Shown: positions 26,657 to 35,732, counted from the stretch's first letter. The stretch is 64,000 bases of DNA from Reichenbachiella ulvae (GCF_025833875.1 NZ_JAOYOD010000001.1:4988501-5052500), one strand, 5' to 3'. The notes: generated by a model not told the origin, from the sequence alone. Translations and numbers: made by a program.

Positions 26657-27823
26657 TTATTGAACCAATTCAGGTTCTACTTTTATTTTCTTAATTGCTT
26701 CGTCCAGGTCATTGATCAAATCCTCTGGCGCTTCCAGTCCGATAGACAGTCGCACCAGCGAATCGCTGATTCCAGCCTTCTGTCTGGTTTCTGCAGGCGT
26801 GCCTTTGTGCGTCATGCTAGCAGGATGACAGCAGAGGCTCTTTACACCCCCCAGACTTTCGGCCAATTTGAACAGTTTTGTGTTGCAGACGAAGGTTTCC
26901 GCTATTTCTTTTGAATCTTCTTTAAAAGAAAAAGAGATCACTGCACCATATTGCTTTTGTTGCTTTCCAGCCAATTCGTGGTTAGGATGGAAAAATAGGC
27001 CTGGATAGTTGACCTGATCCACTGCATCCAAAGATACCAGATGTCTGGCCACCTCTAGAGCGGTGCGGCATTGCTTTTCGATTCTGAGTTCCAGCGTCTG
27101 GATTCCTCTCAGTGTCAACCAGCTGTCCCATGGTCCCAAAATACTACCAGTAGCATTCTGAATGAATTTGATTTCATCTGCCAGTTCTTGTGTTTTGACC
27201 GCTATCAGTCCTGCGATCACATCCGAATGCCCCGCCAGATACTTCGTGCCACTGTGCAGCACGATATCTGCTCCCAGGTCCAGGGGCTTTTGCAAGGCCG
27301 GGGAGGCAAAAGTATTGTCCACCACCAGCAGACAGCCATGTACCTTGGCTATTTCGGCAATGGCTTGAATATCGCTGATCTTGAGTGTCGGGTTGGTAGG
27401 TGTTTCGAGCCAAATGATTTTTGTTTTGCGTCGAATGGCCTGATGAACCGCATCCAGATCCGAAGTGTCTACATAGCGGGCTGTGATGCCAAATTTCTTG
27501 TAGAGTTTTTCAAACGAACGAAATGTGCCGCCATAGATGTCATCTACTGCCAGGATCTCATCTCCCGATTGGCATAGCTTGATCACCGCATCCACTGCAG
27601 CCAGTCCACTGGCAAAGGCAAATCCAGCTATCCCATTTTCTAACTGCGCTATACAGTCTTCTAGCGCTTTTCGCGTGGGGTTATTGGATCGGCTATAGTC
27701 AAAGCCTTTGTTGACACCCGGCGCTTCCTGCTGGAAGGTCGATGTTTGATAGATCGGCACGGATAGCGCACCAGTCAATGGATCCGTTGGGATACTGTGG
27801 AGAATGTTTGTTGTCTCTTGCAT
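26657..27823 (-). CDS. metB: Cystathionine gamma-synthase-type PLP enzyme
   Basis: A 388-residue Cys/Met metabolism PLP enzyme. Blocks seen: SVPIYQTSTFQQ, FDYSRSNNPTRKALEDCIAQLE, FASGLAAVDAVIKL, DDIYGGTFRSFEKL, WLETPTNPTLKISDI, DNTFASPALQKPLDLGADIVLHSGTKYLAGHSD (the lysine in SGTKY binds PLP) and GVKSLCCHPASMTHKG. Length fits cystathionine gamma-synthase, gamma-lyase or O-acetylhomoserine sulfhydrylase. The upstream SAM-I riboswitch and the downstream hom gene point to methionine synthesis, so the synthase role is preferred, but the lyase cannot be excluded from sequence. Confidence 0.82.
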   Translation of the reverse strand: MQETTNILHSIPTDPLTGALSVPIYQTSTFQQEAPGVNKGFDYSRSNNPTRKALEDCIAQLENGIAGFAFASGLAAVDAVIKLCQSGDEILAVDDIYGGTFRSFEKLYKKFGITARYVDTSDLDAVHQAIRRKTKIIWLETPTNPTLKISDIQAIAEIAKVHGCLLVVDNTFASPALQKPLDLGADIVLHSGTKYLAGHSDVIAGLIAVKTQELADEIKFIQNATGSILGPWDSWLTLRGIQTLELRIEKQCRTALEVARHLVSLDAVDQVNYPGLFFHPNHELAGKQQKQYGAVISFSFKEDSKEIAETFVCNTKLFKLAESLGGVKSLCCHPASMTHKGTPAETRQKAGISDSLVRLSIGLEAPEDLINDLDEAIKKIKVEPELVQ

Positions 27824-27882
27824 GTCTTTAATGTTTAAAAGTTACAAGGAGACTTTTCAAGGATTTTGTGTCTGGCGGGAAA

Positions 27883-27915
27883 TAAAAAATCCCTTCCAGA
27901 CAAGCCAGAAGGGAT
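27883..27915 (-). terminator. Riboswitch-controlled terminator
   Basis: On the minus strand, ATCCCTTC and GGAAGGGAT pair around TGGCTTGTCT and are followed by TTTTTTA. It lies just after the SAM-I aptamer and before the coding region, as expected for a SAM-off switch. Confidence 0.85.
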
Positions 27916-27950
27916 GATATATTTTGATCTAAAAGATGTCATTCCTCTCG

Positions 27951-28054
27951 CTTATCTTTCCCGACCTTTGTCGAGACTGGAATTAGCACCTTCACCGTCT
28001 TGCGGGGGTTGCTAAGGTTTCACAGGGCCAAGTCCCTCCACCTTTCTTGATAAG
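27951..28054 (-). promoter_or_regulatory. SAM-I (S-box) riboswitch aptamer
   Basis: Read on the minus strand it has all the S-box landmarks: CTTATCAAGAAAGGTGGAGG, then GACTTGGCCCTGTGAAACC, TTAGCAACC, GGTGCTAATTCCA and the closing GATAAG, which pairs with the initial CTTATC. S-box RNAs bind S-adenosylmethionine and stop transcription of methionine genes. It controls the metB-like gene and possibly hom. Confidence 0.95.
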
Positions 28055-28079
28055 TCATCCATTAAAAATAGAACTGCTG

Positions 28080-28112
28080 CAAAGGTATATCAGAGTTTTT
28101 TTAGGAAGCAAG
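28080..28112 (-). promoter_or_regulatory. Promoter of the riboswitch-led methionine unit
   Basis: On the minus strand TTG of TTTCTTG (-33, 28109-28112) is followed after 21 bases by TACCTTTG (-7, 28080-28087), which matches TAnnTTTG. The transcript start would fall just ahead of the aptamer. Confidence 0.75.
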
Positions 28113-28167
28113 AAAGAATCAAGATTTTTAGAATCAAGAAGTCTTGAGTCTTGGTTCTAGCATCTAA

Positions 28168-28983
28168 TTATCTCATATAAACAATTTTATTCCCGTTATT
28201 GTCAAGCTCAAACGCCTTGTTTTTCGCCACTCCGATCTTGAAGGTGAGTTCCTCGATCATGGCCAGGTCTCTGTCTACAGGCATAAATTCGGTGGTCTCC
28301 ATCGATTCGTATGGGAGATGAATCAGTTCCAGCGTGATGTCATCTTTTTTAAGGAAGTTTTGATAATGAATGTTGCTATCGTCCACAACTTCGATTTCTT
28401 CAAAGCCCAGGTGACTGGTATACCATTTCAAGGTGTTGATGTAGTCTGAGGACTGGATAGTGAAAAAACTGGGGGTAACGGTGTATTTGGTGTTATTGTC
28501 CGGAACATCGAAAAATTGAATCAGATTGCCGTCTGGATCTTCTGCTATGAAAGTGTTCAGGCTCAGGTTTTTATCTTTGTAAGTGTCTTTTGCTAACTTT
28601 TGTTCATATCTCTCGAGATAAAGATGCAAGCTGTCAAACTGGTTGATGTCAAACCCTATTTTGGTAATCCCATTGATGTATTTCTTTCCTTCTTTGAAGC
28701 GAATTTGTGACTTCAGCAAAGTGGCATTTCCCTGAGTTAATATCAGTTGAAAGTCATTGTTACGCATTTTTACATGCTTGTTAGGGCGGTATTCTTCTAT
28801 TTTAAACTGGAGGAATTTTCGATACCATGCGGCAGAGGTTTTGAGGTCACGAACGATCAAAGTAGCTCGTGTGAACCTGAGCTCATTTAGGTCTGTTTGA
28901 GAAAAGGCGGGCTGAGATTGAAACATCAGGGCCGCTAAGCCGATTAATACTAGTACGTGAATGTGCGTTTTGATCTGATTCAT
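28168..28983 (-). CDS. Secreted VOC/glyoxalase-fold protein, two tandem domains
   Basis: ATG 28983 is chosen over the TTG at 29004 because it opens a signal peptide (MNQIKTHIHVLVLIGLAALMFQSQPAFS). Two glyoxalase/bleomycin-resistance (VOC) halves follow: LRFTRATLIVRDLKTSAAWYRKFLQFKIEEYRP with DPDGNLIQFFD at its end, then TVTPSFFTIQSSDYINTLKWYTSHLGFEEIEVV. The family makes metal sites from paired domains, but no clear set of ligands is visible, so it may be a binding protein. It is unusual that it is exported. The gene stands alone, divergent from sufB. Confidence 0.8.
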   Translation of the reverse strand: MNQIKTHIHVLVLIGLAALMFQSQPAFSQTDLNELRFTRATLIVRDLKTSAAWYRKFLQFKIEEYRPNKHVKMRNNDFQLILTQGNATLLKSQIRFKEGKKYINGITKIGFDINQFDSLHLYLERYEQKLAKDTYKDKNLSLNTFIAEDPDGNLIQFFDVPDNNTKYTVTPSFFTIQSSDYINTLKWYTSHLGFEEIEVVDDSNIHYQNFLKKDDITLELIHLPYESMETTEFMPVDRDLAMIEELTFKIGVAKNKAFELDNNGNKIVYMR

Positions 28984-29096
28984 ATGAGTATTGAAATGCG
29001 CCAATCAAAGCTAAATGTTTTGTTGTCATAAATGTAGTTTATCAGCCAGTAGAAAAAAATTATAGGCTCAAAACTGACATCCTATGATAATCGTAG

Positions 29097-29104
29097 TAGT
29101 TTTG
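29097..29104 (+). promoter_or_regulatory. Putative -7 element of the suf operon (TAGTTTTG)
   Basis: TAGTTTTG fits TAnnTTTG and lies 36 bases before sufB. No clear -33 element at the normal distance. Confidence 0.45.
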
Positions 29105-29140
29105 CACTTATTTAAAGTAATTCCAAATAATTCGTAGCGA

Positions 29141-30586
29141 ATGAGCAATGACGATCAAATATTAGAGGAATTCACCTCAAAAGAATATGAACATGGCTGG
29201 TCTGTAGACCTGGAAGCTGATGAAGCTCCTGCGGGTCTAAGCGAGGATATTGTTCGGTTTATTTCAAAAAAGAAAGAGGAACCTGAATGGCTGCTGGAGT
29301 GGAGGCTGAGTGCTTTCGCTAAGTGGAAGAACATGAAGGAGCCTGATTGGTCTAATGTGAAATACCCGAAGATAGACTATCAAGCCATCAAATATTACTC
29401 TGCGCCAAAGCAGAAAAAGAAGGTGAATAGCCTTGACGATGTAGATCCTGAGTTAATCGAAACTTTCGAGAAACTAGGGATATCTCTAAATGAACAAAAG
29501 CGTCTGACGGGTGTGGCTGTAGATGCTGTGATCGATTCAGTTTCTGTTGCTACGACCTTTAAAGAAACGCTCGGAGAATTAGGAATTATTTTCTGCTCTT
29601 TTAGTGAAGCAGTAAAAGACCACCCTGAACTGGTGAAAAAGCATTTGGGCTCAGTTGTGCCGGTATCGGACAACTACTTCTCTGCTTTGAATTCAGCGGT
29701 ATTTTCAGATGGTTCATTTTGCTATATCCCGAAAGGAGTAAGGTGTCCAATGGAGCTTTCTACCTATTTCCGAATCAATGCAGCTAATACAGGTCAGTTC
29801 GAGAGAACCCTGATAGTGGCAGAAGAAGGATCATATGTAAGTTATCTTGAGGGATGTACGGCTCCACAAAGAGATGAAAATCAATTGCACGCGGCTGTAG
29901 TGGAGATCATTGCCAATCGTGATGCAGAAGTGAAATATTCAACCGTTCAGAACTGGTTCCCAGGTGATAAAAATGGTAAAGGAGGGATTTATAACTTCGT
30001 GACCAAGCGTGGGATCTGTGCTGGTGACAACTCTAAGATTTCGTGGACACAGGTAGAGACAGGTTCTGCAGTTACCTGGAAGTACCCATCATGTATACTG
30101 AAAGGAGATAATTCAGTAGGGGAGTTCTATTCTGTAGCGGTAACCAACAATTACCAGCAAGCGGATACAGGTACCAAAATGATTCACATCGGAAAGAATA
30201 CCAAGTCAAGAATCGTATCCAAAGGTATTTCGGCTGGTAAATCTCAGAATTCATACAGAGGACAAGTACAGGTGATGAAGCGCGCCGAAAAAGCGAGAAA
30301 CTTCTCACAGTGTGATTCCTTACTGATCGGTGATCAGTGTGGCGCACATACTTTTCCATATATAGATATTGAAAATTCGACGGCTCAGGTAGAGCACGAG
30401 GCGACCACTTCGAAAATCGGAGAGGATCAAATCTTCTACTGTACGCAGCGAGGAATCGACGAAGAAAATGCAGTAGCCTTGATCGTCAACGGATATGCCA
30501 AAGAAGTGCTGAATAAGCTCCCAATGGAGTTTGCTGTAGAGGCACAAAAGCTGTTGGCATTAACGCTTGAAGGGTCTGTGGGTTAA
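29141..30586 (+). CDS. sufB: Fe-S cluster assembly scaffold protein SufB
   Basis: A 481-residue SufB, the core of the SufBCD scaffold on which iron-sulfur clusters are built. Conserved parts include [84 protein letters not shown], the beta-helix core and [51 protein letters not shown]. The cysteine in EGCTAP and others in the beta-helix are the expected cluster ligands. It starts the suf operon. The four-helix-bundle insert separates it from sufC by about 470 bases. Confidence 0.97.
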   Translation: MSNDDQILEEFTSKEYEHGWSVDLEADEAPAGLSEDIVRFISKKKEEPEWLLEWRLSAFAKWKNMKEPDWSNVKYPKIDYQAIKYYSAPKQKKKVNSLDDVDPELIETFEKLGISLNEQKRLTGVAVDAVIDSVSVATTFKETLGELGIIFCSFSEAVKDHPELVKKHLGSVVPVSDNYFSALNSAVFSDGSFCYIPKGVRCPMELSTYFRINAANTGQFERTLIVAEEGSYVSYLEGCTAPQRDENQLHAAVVEIIANRDAEVKYSTVQNWFPGDKNGKGGIYNFVTKRGICAGDNSKISWTQVETGSAVTWKYPSCILKGDNSVGEFYSVAVTNNYQQADTGTKMIHIGKNTKSRIVSKGISAGKSQNSYRGQVQVMKRAEKARNFSQCDSLLIGDQCGAHTFPYIDIENSTAQVEHEATTSKIGEDQIFYCTQRGIDEENAVALIVNGYAKEVLNKLPMEFAVEAQKLLALTLEGSVG

Positions 30587-30590
30587 GTTG

Positions 30591-31047
30591 ATTTGAAATT
30601 GGAAATTAGAGATTAGAAATTGGCGACCTTTTCAAAATTCGAAGATTTAGAAGTTTGGCAAAAGGCACGAGATTTTAATTCGAAATTATTTCCAATAGTA
30701 AAAAAGCTGAGAGAAGAATTAAAGGACTTTAGTCTATCTGATCAGATCAACCGTTCTGCAGGTTCTTGTATGGATAACATTGCTGAAGGGTTCGAAAGAG
30801 AAGGTAATAAGGAGTTTGTTCAATTCTTAGCTATTGCCAAAGCGTCCATTGGTGAAACACGATCCCAGCTTTATAGAGCATTTGATCGGAATTACATCAA
30901 TGAAAATGAATTTGAGTCACTGAAAAGTGACGGTGAAATTTTAAGTAAAAACTTAGCTGGATTTATCAAGTACTTGAAGAGTTCAGATATAAAAGGGAAT
31001 AAATTTAGAGGTAGAGGTTAGTGAATTTTTAATTTCCAATCTCAAAT
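30591..31047. mobile_element. Four-helix-bundle cassette inserted in the suf operon
   Basis: ATTTGAAATTGGAAATTA (30591-30608) and TAATTTCCAATCTCAAAT (31030-31047) are inverted repeats with 17 of 18 matches. They bracket one gene and nothing else. The region between sufB and sufC normally has no gene. The 3' edge resembles the AAATCTC repeat tract near 20172. A mobile origin is inferred. Confidence 0.6.
30620..31021 (+). CDS. Four-helix-bundle protein (23S rRNA intervening-sequence/Avd-like)
   Basis: A 133-residue protein of the S23/IVP four-helix-bundle family. The start FEDLEVWQKARDFNSKLF is typical, then LSDQINRSAGSCMDNIAEGFEREGNKEFVQFLAIAKASIGETRSQLYRA with its conserved SAGS-x-x-x-NIAEG core, and a fourth helix near 100-120. 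The first possible codon is TTG 30620; there is no ATG that keeps the conserved N-terminus. Relatives include the proteins coded in 23S rRNA intervening sequences and the Avd protein of diversity-generating retroelements, but no reverse transcriptase lies here. Role unknown. It is held between imperfect inverted repeats inside the suf operon. Confidence 0.88.
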   Translation: MATFSKFEDLEVWQKARDFNSKLFPIVKKLREELKDFSLSDQINRSAGSCMDNIAEGFEREGNKEFVQFLAIAKASIGETRSQLYRAFDRNYINENEFESLKSDGEILSKNLAGFIKYLKSSDIKGNKFRGRG

Positions 31048-31060
31048 ATCAAATAATATT

Positions 31061-31822
31061 ATGCTAAGCATAAAAAACTTACAAGCAAAAGTAGAGGAGA
31101 AGGAAATCCTTAGAGGAATTAATTTGGAGGTGAAGCCGGGTGAGGTACATGCCATCATGGGACCGAATGGTTCTGGTAAGAGTACCCTCGCATCCGTTTT
31201 GGCAGGTCGTGAAGAATATGAAGTGACTGGAGGAGAAGTAGAGTATCTCGGACAAAATCTTCTGGATCTGGCGGCAGAAGAAAGAGCCAGAGAAGGCATC
31301 TTCTTGGCTTTCCAATATCCAGTTGAGATTCCTGGTGTGACTACTACTAACTTCATGAAGACTGCTCTGAACCAAATCAGAGAGCACAAAGGACTGGAGC
31401 CTTTGGATGCAGTGGCTTTCTTAAAGCAGATGAAGGAAAAAATGAAGCTTGTAGAGATTGACCAATCTTTGTTGAGTCGTTCGTTGAATGAAGGATTCTC
31501 AGGTGGAGAGAAGAAGAGAAACGAGATCTTCCAAATGGCGATGCTAGAGCCGAAACTAGCCCTACTGGATGAGACTGATTCAGGTTTGGATATCGATGCA
31601 TTGAGAGTTGTGGCGAATGGGGTAAACACCTTGAAGAGCAAAGACAATGCAACCATCGTAGTGACTCACTATCAGCGTTTGTTGGATTATATCGTGCCTG
31701 ATTTTGTACATGTATTGTACAAGGGTAGAATCGTGAAGTCTGGTGACAAGAATCTAGCACTGGAGCTGGAAGAAAGAGGATACGATTGGATCATCAAGGA
31801 TTTGGAAGGAGCAGAAGCATAA
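31061..31822 (+). CDS. sufC: Fe-S cluster assembly ATPase SufC
   Basis: A 253-residue ABC-type ATPase that powers the SufBCD scaffold. Walker A GPNGSGKST, signature FSGGEKKRNEI, Walker B LALLDETDSGLD and switch VTHY are all present. It has no membrane partner, as expected for SufC. The sufD start is 2 bases after its stop. The gene lies 39 bases after the four-helix-bundle gene. Confidence 0.97.
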   Translation: MLSIKNLQAKVEEKEILRGINLEVKPGEVHAIMGPNGSGKSTLASVLAGREEYEVTGGEVEYLGQNLLDLAAEERAREGIFLAFQYPVEIPGVTTTNFMKTALNQIREHKGLEPLDAVAFLKQMKEKMKLVEIDQSLLSRSLNEGFSGGEKKRNEIFQMAMLEPKLALLDETDSGLDIDALRVVANGVNTLKSKDNATIVVTHYQRLLDYIVPDFVHVLYKGRIVKSGDKNLALELEERGYDWIIKDLEGAEA

Positions 31823-31824
31823 AC

Positions 31825-33117
31825 ATGAGTAAAGAAAAAATATTTGGTCAGGAACTGGTAGATCAGGCTGAGCAGTATCTCTCTAATCTAAATGGGAATG
31901 CAATTGCCCACCTGAAAGAAAACAGAACCAATGCACTGGCTTATTTGAAGGAATATGGTTTTCCTGGACCTAAGGCAGAGGAGTATAAATTTACTCGTTT
32001 GACAAAGGCCATTTCGGGGAAATTTGATTTTGCCAAGCCGATACTGGATCAAGAGCTTCCTTTGGAGAAAATCCAAGACCTAAAGTCTAGACACAAAGGA
32101 GCTAACATTCTGTTTTTCATCAATGGGGTTTACAATACGGAGCATTCCGAGATTGTGTCCAAAGAAGATGAATTGAGAATAGATTCGTTGGCAGATAGAG
32201 CAGATGCAGATGAGTGGATTGCAGAAAACAGCGATCCGTTTCAGGCGCAAAACAATGTTTACGTCAATAGTGGGGTAGTCATCGAGGTGCCTAAGAATAA
32301 GAAAGTGGCACAGCCGGTGATTTGTTATTATATCTCGGTTGACAATGGTGCCAACTTTGGCTTTGTGAAGAATATCTATTTGGCAAACGAAAGTAGCCAG
32401 GCGGACTTTGTTCACTTTCACCTCTCTGCTGGCAAAGCAGCGACTTTTGTGAATGAGACTAAGAACTATTTGGTAAAGGCCAACGCTAAAGTAGGCTTGT
32501 ACAAAGTACAGGAAGAGTCTAGCCAGTCGGTCTATGTAGGTAACACCAACGTGTATCAGGAAAAAGACAGCGTGTTTTCTTCCTACGTATTCACATTCGA
32601 TGGTGAGATGGTTAGAAATAACCTAAACATCAAAGTGGATGGAGAAGGTTGTGAGAGCAACATGTACGGATTGTACCTGGCCAAAGGAAAGACACATATA
32701 GACAACCATACCTCTGTCGATCACATGCAGCCTAATACGAACAGTAATGAGTTGTATAAGGGTATCATTGATGATCAGGCACGTGGTGTGTTCAACGGAA
32801 AGATATTTGTACGACAAGCAGCACAGAAAACGAATGCATTTCAGTCTAATGGCAACATTTTGATGTCGGATACTGCAACTATTAATACCAAACCACAGTT
32901 GGAGATTTGGGCAGACGATGTGAAATGTTCGCACGGCTGTACAACTGGTCAGCTCGACGAAGAGGCGATCTTCTATCTAAGAGCAAGAGGTATTGATAAG
33001 GATAAAGCGAAATCTATGATTTTGCTAGCCAGTGCTGCGGAGGTAATTGAGCAGATGCATTTGGGTTGGTTGAAAATGGAAATCACTGACAAGGTGATGG
33101 AAAGATTACACGTTTAA
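31825..33117 (+). CDS. sufD: Fe-S cluster assembly protein SufD
   Basis: ATG 31825 (MSKEKIFGQELVDQ) is the likely start; a longer frame from 31786 overlaps sufC. About 430 residues. It shares the beta-helix and C-terminal region with SufB: HTSVDHMQPNTNSNELYKGIIDDQARGVFNGKIFVRQAAQKTNAFQSNGNILMSD, and KCSHGCTTGQLDEEAIFYLRARGI. SufD pairs with SufB on the SufC dimer and helps load iron. It follows sufC closely and precedes sufS by 6 bases. Confidence 0.96.
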   Translation: MSKEKIFGQELVDQAEQYLSNLNGNAIAHLKENRTNALAYLKEYGFPGPKAEEYKFTRLTKAISGKFDFAKPILDQELPLEKIQDLKSRHKGANILFFINGVYNTEHSEIVSKEDELRIDSLADRADADEWIAENSDPFQAQNNVYVNSGVVIEVPKNKKVAQPVICYYISVDNGANFGFVKNIYLANESSQADFVHFHLSAGKAATFVNETKNYLVKANAKVGLYKVQEESSQSVYVGNTNVYQEKDSVFSSYVFTFDGEMVRNNLNIKVDGEGCESNMYGLYLAKGKTHIDNHTSVDHMQPNTNSNELYKGIIDDQARGVFNGKIFVRQAAQKTNAFQSNGNILMSDTATINTKPQLEIWADDVKCSHGCTTGQLDEEAIFYLRARGIDKDKAKSMILLASAAEVIEQMHLGWLKMEITDKVMERLHV

Positions 33118-33123
33118 GAATAT

Positions 33124-34353
33124 ATGGTAACGACAGATTTGAATATTGAAAAAATAAGAAAGGACTTTCCAATCCTGCATCAGGAAGTCAACGGGAAACC
33201 TTTGATTTATTTTGACAATGCGGCGACTTCTCAGAAGCCTCAATCTGTGATAGATGCATTGACGCATTACTACAATACGGACAATGCCAACATACATAGA
33301 GGGATTCATACGCTTGCAGAGCGATCAACTACTGCTTTCGAGAACACGAGAAAGGCTGTGGCAGAATTCCTAAATAGCAACGAAGTAGAAGAAATCATCT
33401 TTACCAAAGGAACCACCGAAGGGATTAACCTCGTGGCTGCTACCTATGGACGAAAATTCATAGGTGAGGGAGATGAAATCATCATATCAGGATTGGAGCA
33501 CCACTCCAATATTGTTCCCTGGCAAATCCTATGTGAGGAAAAGGGATCAGTATTAAAGGTAATCCCTGTAAATGACAAGGGAGAGCTGATCATGGAGGAG
33601 TATGACAAGCTGCTTTCGGACAAGACCAAATTAGTATCGGTCAATTATATTTCGAATGCGCTCGGTACTATCAATCCGGTAAAAGAGATCATTGACAAAG
33701 CACATGGTGTAGGCGCGAAGGTGCTAATAGATGCAGCACAGGCTGCTCCTCATGCTACTTTGGATGTGCAGGGCCTGGATTGTGATTTCATGGCTTTTTC
33801 TGCTCATAAGGTTTATGGTCCTACTGGTGTGGGGGCTTTGTACGGTAAAAGAGCTTTGTTAGAAGCTATGCCGCCGTATCAAGGCGGAGGAGAGATGATC
33901 AAAGATGTGAGTTTCTCAGGTACGACATACAATGATATCCCGTACAAGTTTGAAGCAGGTACACCTAATATCGGTGAGGTGATTGCGCTAAAGGCAGCTT
34001 TGGATTATGTGTCAGAGTTAGGCTTGGAAAACATTGCAGCCTATGAGCATGAGTTGCTAGAGTATGCTACTGAGCTGTTGTCAGAGGTGGAAGGGTTTCA
34101 GGCTATAGGTACCGCAGATAATAAGGCAAGTGTGATTTCTTTTCTGATCGATGGGGTTCATCCTTTCGATCTGGGACAGATACTGGATGCCAAAGGAATT
34201 GCAGTACGTACGGGACACCACTGTGCTCAGCCGTTGATGGAGAGATTTGAGATTGAAGGAACTGTTAGAGCTTCTTTCTCTGTTTATAATACCAAAGAAG
34301 AAATTAAAACTTTTGTGGAGGCTTTAAAGTCTGCCATTAAAATGTTCAAGTAA
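33124..34353 (+). CDS. sufS: Cysteine desulfurase SufS
   Basis: A 409-residue class V PLP enzyme that takes sulfur from cysteine for cluster assembly. NAATSQKP, TKGTTEGINLVAATYG, LEHHSNIVPWQ, DAAQAAPH, then the PLP lysine (about 229) in FSAHKVYGPTGVGALYG. The persulfide cysteine is in RTGHHCAQPLM (about 367), the short-loop placement of type II (SufS) enzymes. SufE, its partner, follows directly. Cytoplasmic. Confidence 0.97.
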   Translation: MVTTDLNIEKIRKDFPILHQEVNGKPLIYFDNAATSQKPQSVIDALTHYYNTDNANIHRGIHTLAERSTTAFENTRKAVAEFLNSNEVEEIIFTKGTTEGINLVAATYGRKFIGEGDEIIISGLEHHSNIVPWQILCEEKGSVLKVIPVNDKGELIMEEYDKLLSDKTKLVSVNYISNALGTINPVKEIIDKAHGVGAKVLIDAAQAAPHATLDVQGLDCDFMAFSAHKVYGPTGVGALYGKRALLEAMPPYQGGGEMIKDVSFSGTTYNDIPYKFEAGTPNIGEVIALKAALDYVSELGLENIAAYEHELLEYATELLSEVEGFQAIGTADNKASVISFLIDGVHPFDLGQILDAKGIAVRTGHHCAQPLMERFEIEGTVRASFSVYNTKEEIKTFVEALKSAIKMFK

Positions 34354-34354
34354 T

Positions 34355-34786
34355 ATGGCGACTATTAGTTCGATTCAAGAGTCAATTATAGAAGATTTTG
34401 AAATGCTGGATGGCGACATGGAAATGACCATCGGTTATATCATGGAGCTAGGGAGTAAATTGCCTGACTTCCCTGAAGACCAGCGTACTGATGAAAATAT
34501 TGTCAAGGGATGCCAGTCAAAAGTTTGGCTTCATGCGAAACTTGATGGCGATAAAGTCGTCTATGAAGCAGATAGCAACACGGCGATTACCAAAGGCTTG
34601 GTGAGTTTGTTGTTGACGATTTTGTCTGGGCAGACGCCGGACGATATTTTGAATGCCGATTTGTTCTTTAAGGAGCGCATCGGAATGAACCGTTTCATCG
34701 GGACTCAGCGATCCAATGGATTTGCTGCGATGATAAAGCAAATGCAGATATATGCATTGGCATTGAAAGCAAAAATCGAGGCTTAA
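34355..34786 (+). CDS. sufE: Cysteine desulfuration protein SufE
   Basis: A 143-residue SufE that accepts the persulfide from SufS and passes sulfur on to SufB. The acceptor cysteine lies in VKGCQSKVWL (about residue 52). The rest (SGQTPDDILNADLFFKERIGM) is the usual fold. The start is 1 base after the sufS stop and the next gene starts 1 base after its own stop, so the operon is tight. Confidence 0.95.
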   Translation: MATISSIQESIIEDFEMLDGDMEMTIGYIMELGSKLPDFPEDQRTDENIVKGCQSKVWLHAKLDGDKVVYEADSNTAITKGLVSLLLTILSGQTPDDILNADLFFKERIGMNRFIGTQRSNGFAAMIKQMQIYALALKAKIEA

Positions 34787-34787
34787 G

Positions 34788-35096
34788 ATGGAAGATAATT
34801 TAAGAGACAAAGTAGTAGAGGCGATCAAGCAGGTTTATGACCCTGAGATCCCTGTGGATGTATACGAGCTGGGTCTGATCTATGAGATCAGCATTCACCC
34901 AGTCAACTCTGTATATGTGTTGATGACACTTACTTCTCCTGCCTGTCCATCCGCTGAGCAGATTCCGGATGAGATTAAGCAGAAGATTCAGGGAATTGAG
35001 GGCATCGGTGATGTGAATGTAGAGGTGACTTTTGATCCTCCATACGAAACAGACATGATGTCTGAAGCTGCCAAGTTAGAATTAGGATTTATGTAA
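34788..35096 (+). CDS. SUF-associated MIP18/DUF59 protein (SufT-like)
   Basis: A 102-residue MIP18-family (DUF59) protein. Conserved parts: DPEIPVDVYELGLIYEI, LTSPACPSAEQIPDEI and VEVTFDPPY. The cysteine in SPACPSA is the family's usual functional cysteine. SufT-like proteins help cluster maturation or transfer to targets, and its place right after sufE supports that. Confidence 0.92.
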   Translation: MEDNLRDKVVEAIKQVYDPEIPVDVYELGLIYEISIHPVNSVYVLMTLTSPACPSAEQIPDEIKQKIQGIEGIGDVNVEVTFDPPYETDMMSEAAKLELGFM

Positions 35097-35099
35097 TCA

Positions 35100-35185
35100 T
35101 GGTCGACTAGTCGGCTAGTCCTCTCGTCAACTGGTCTATTAAGATCTGTCGAGAAGACCAGCAAACCAGCAGACCAGCAGACAAA
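35100..35185. repeat. Short repeat cluster before the bacilliredoxin gene
   Basis: GACTAGTCGGCTAGTC (35105-35120) holds a perfect 8-base palindrome and its variant; AGACCAGCAAACCAGCAGACCAGCAGAC (from 35155) repeats a CAGCA/GACCAG motif whose inverse, CTGGTCT, lies at 35131. Probably a small folded intergenic repeat; no gene. Confidence 0.5.
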
Positions 35186-35193
35186 ATAAAATT

Positions 35194-35610
35194 ATGTACC
35201 CAGAAGAATTAGTAGCCCCAATGCGTGAGGATTTGACCTCAGTTGGATTTGAAGAATTGAAAACTGCAGATGCAGTTACCAGTCACTTGACTGAGCATAA
35301 AGGAACAACACTATTAGTGATTAACTCTGTATGTGGATGTGCGGCAGGTGCTGCCAGACCAGGAGTGAAAATGGCTGTAGCCAATAGCGAGAAGAAGCCG
35401 AGTCATTTGGCAACTGTATTCGCTGGTGTAGATGCAGAGGCTGTACAGAAGGCAAGAGAGTTTACGCTACCTTACCCTCCATCATCTCCATCTATCGCGC
35501 TTTTCAAGGATGGTGAATTGGCGCACTTTGTAGAGAGACATCACATCGAAGGTCGTAGTGCTGAAATGATCGCTGATCATTTGGTAAACGTTTTCGATGA
35601 GTACTGTTAA
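35194..35610 (+). CDS. Bacilliredoxin (BrxA/BrxB, YphP family)
   Basis: A 138-residue member of the BrxA/BrxB family of thiol reductases (YphP/YqiW). It has the family's CGC motif, cysteines 47 and 49, in LLVINSVCGCAAGAARPG. In Firmicutes such proteins remove bacillithiol from proteins. Bacillithiol is also made by some Bacteroidota, but no synthesis gene is here to show it. It follows the suf operon and may share its transcript, which would link redox repair with cluster assembly. It ends with a terminator. Confidence 0.88.
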   Translation: MYPEELVAPMREDLTSVGFEELKTADAVTSHLTEHKGTTLLVINSVCGCAAGAARPGVKMAVANSEKKPSHLATVFAGVDAEAVQKAREFTLPYPPSSPSIALFKDGELAHFVERHHIEGRSAEMIADHLVNVFDEYC

Positions 35611-35631
35611 TCAATCGTGTTTTAAGAAATG

Positions 35632-35669
35632 AAAAAAGACATTGGAGCATAGCTCTGATGTCTTTTTTG
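35632..35669. terminator. Bidirectional terminator after the suf cluster
   Basis: An A run, the GACATTGGAGC/GCTCTGATGTC stem (35638-35662, two wobble pairs) and a T run. It separates the suf/bacilliredoxin unit from the next gene. Confidence 0.8.
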
Positions 35670-35732
35670 TTAAACAAAGGAATAGTTTTAACCCTATTAT
35701 TATTCCCCTAATAACTCTTAACTAAAATTCAC

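Noticed and set aside
30620..31021. Diversity-generating retroelement accessory gene
   Set aside because: The fold family is shared with Avd, but there is no reverse transcriptase, template repeat or variable gene in the window.
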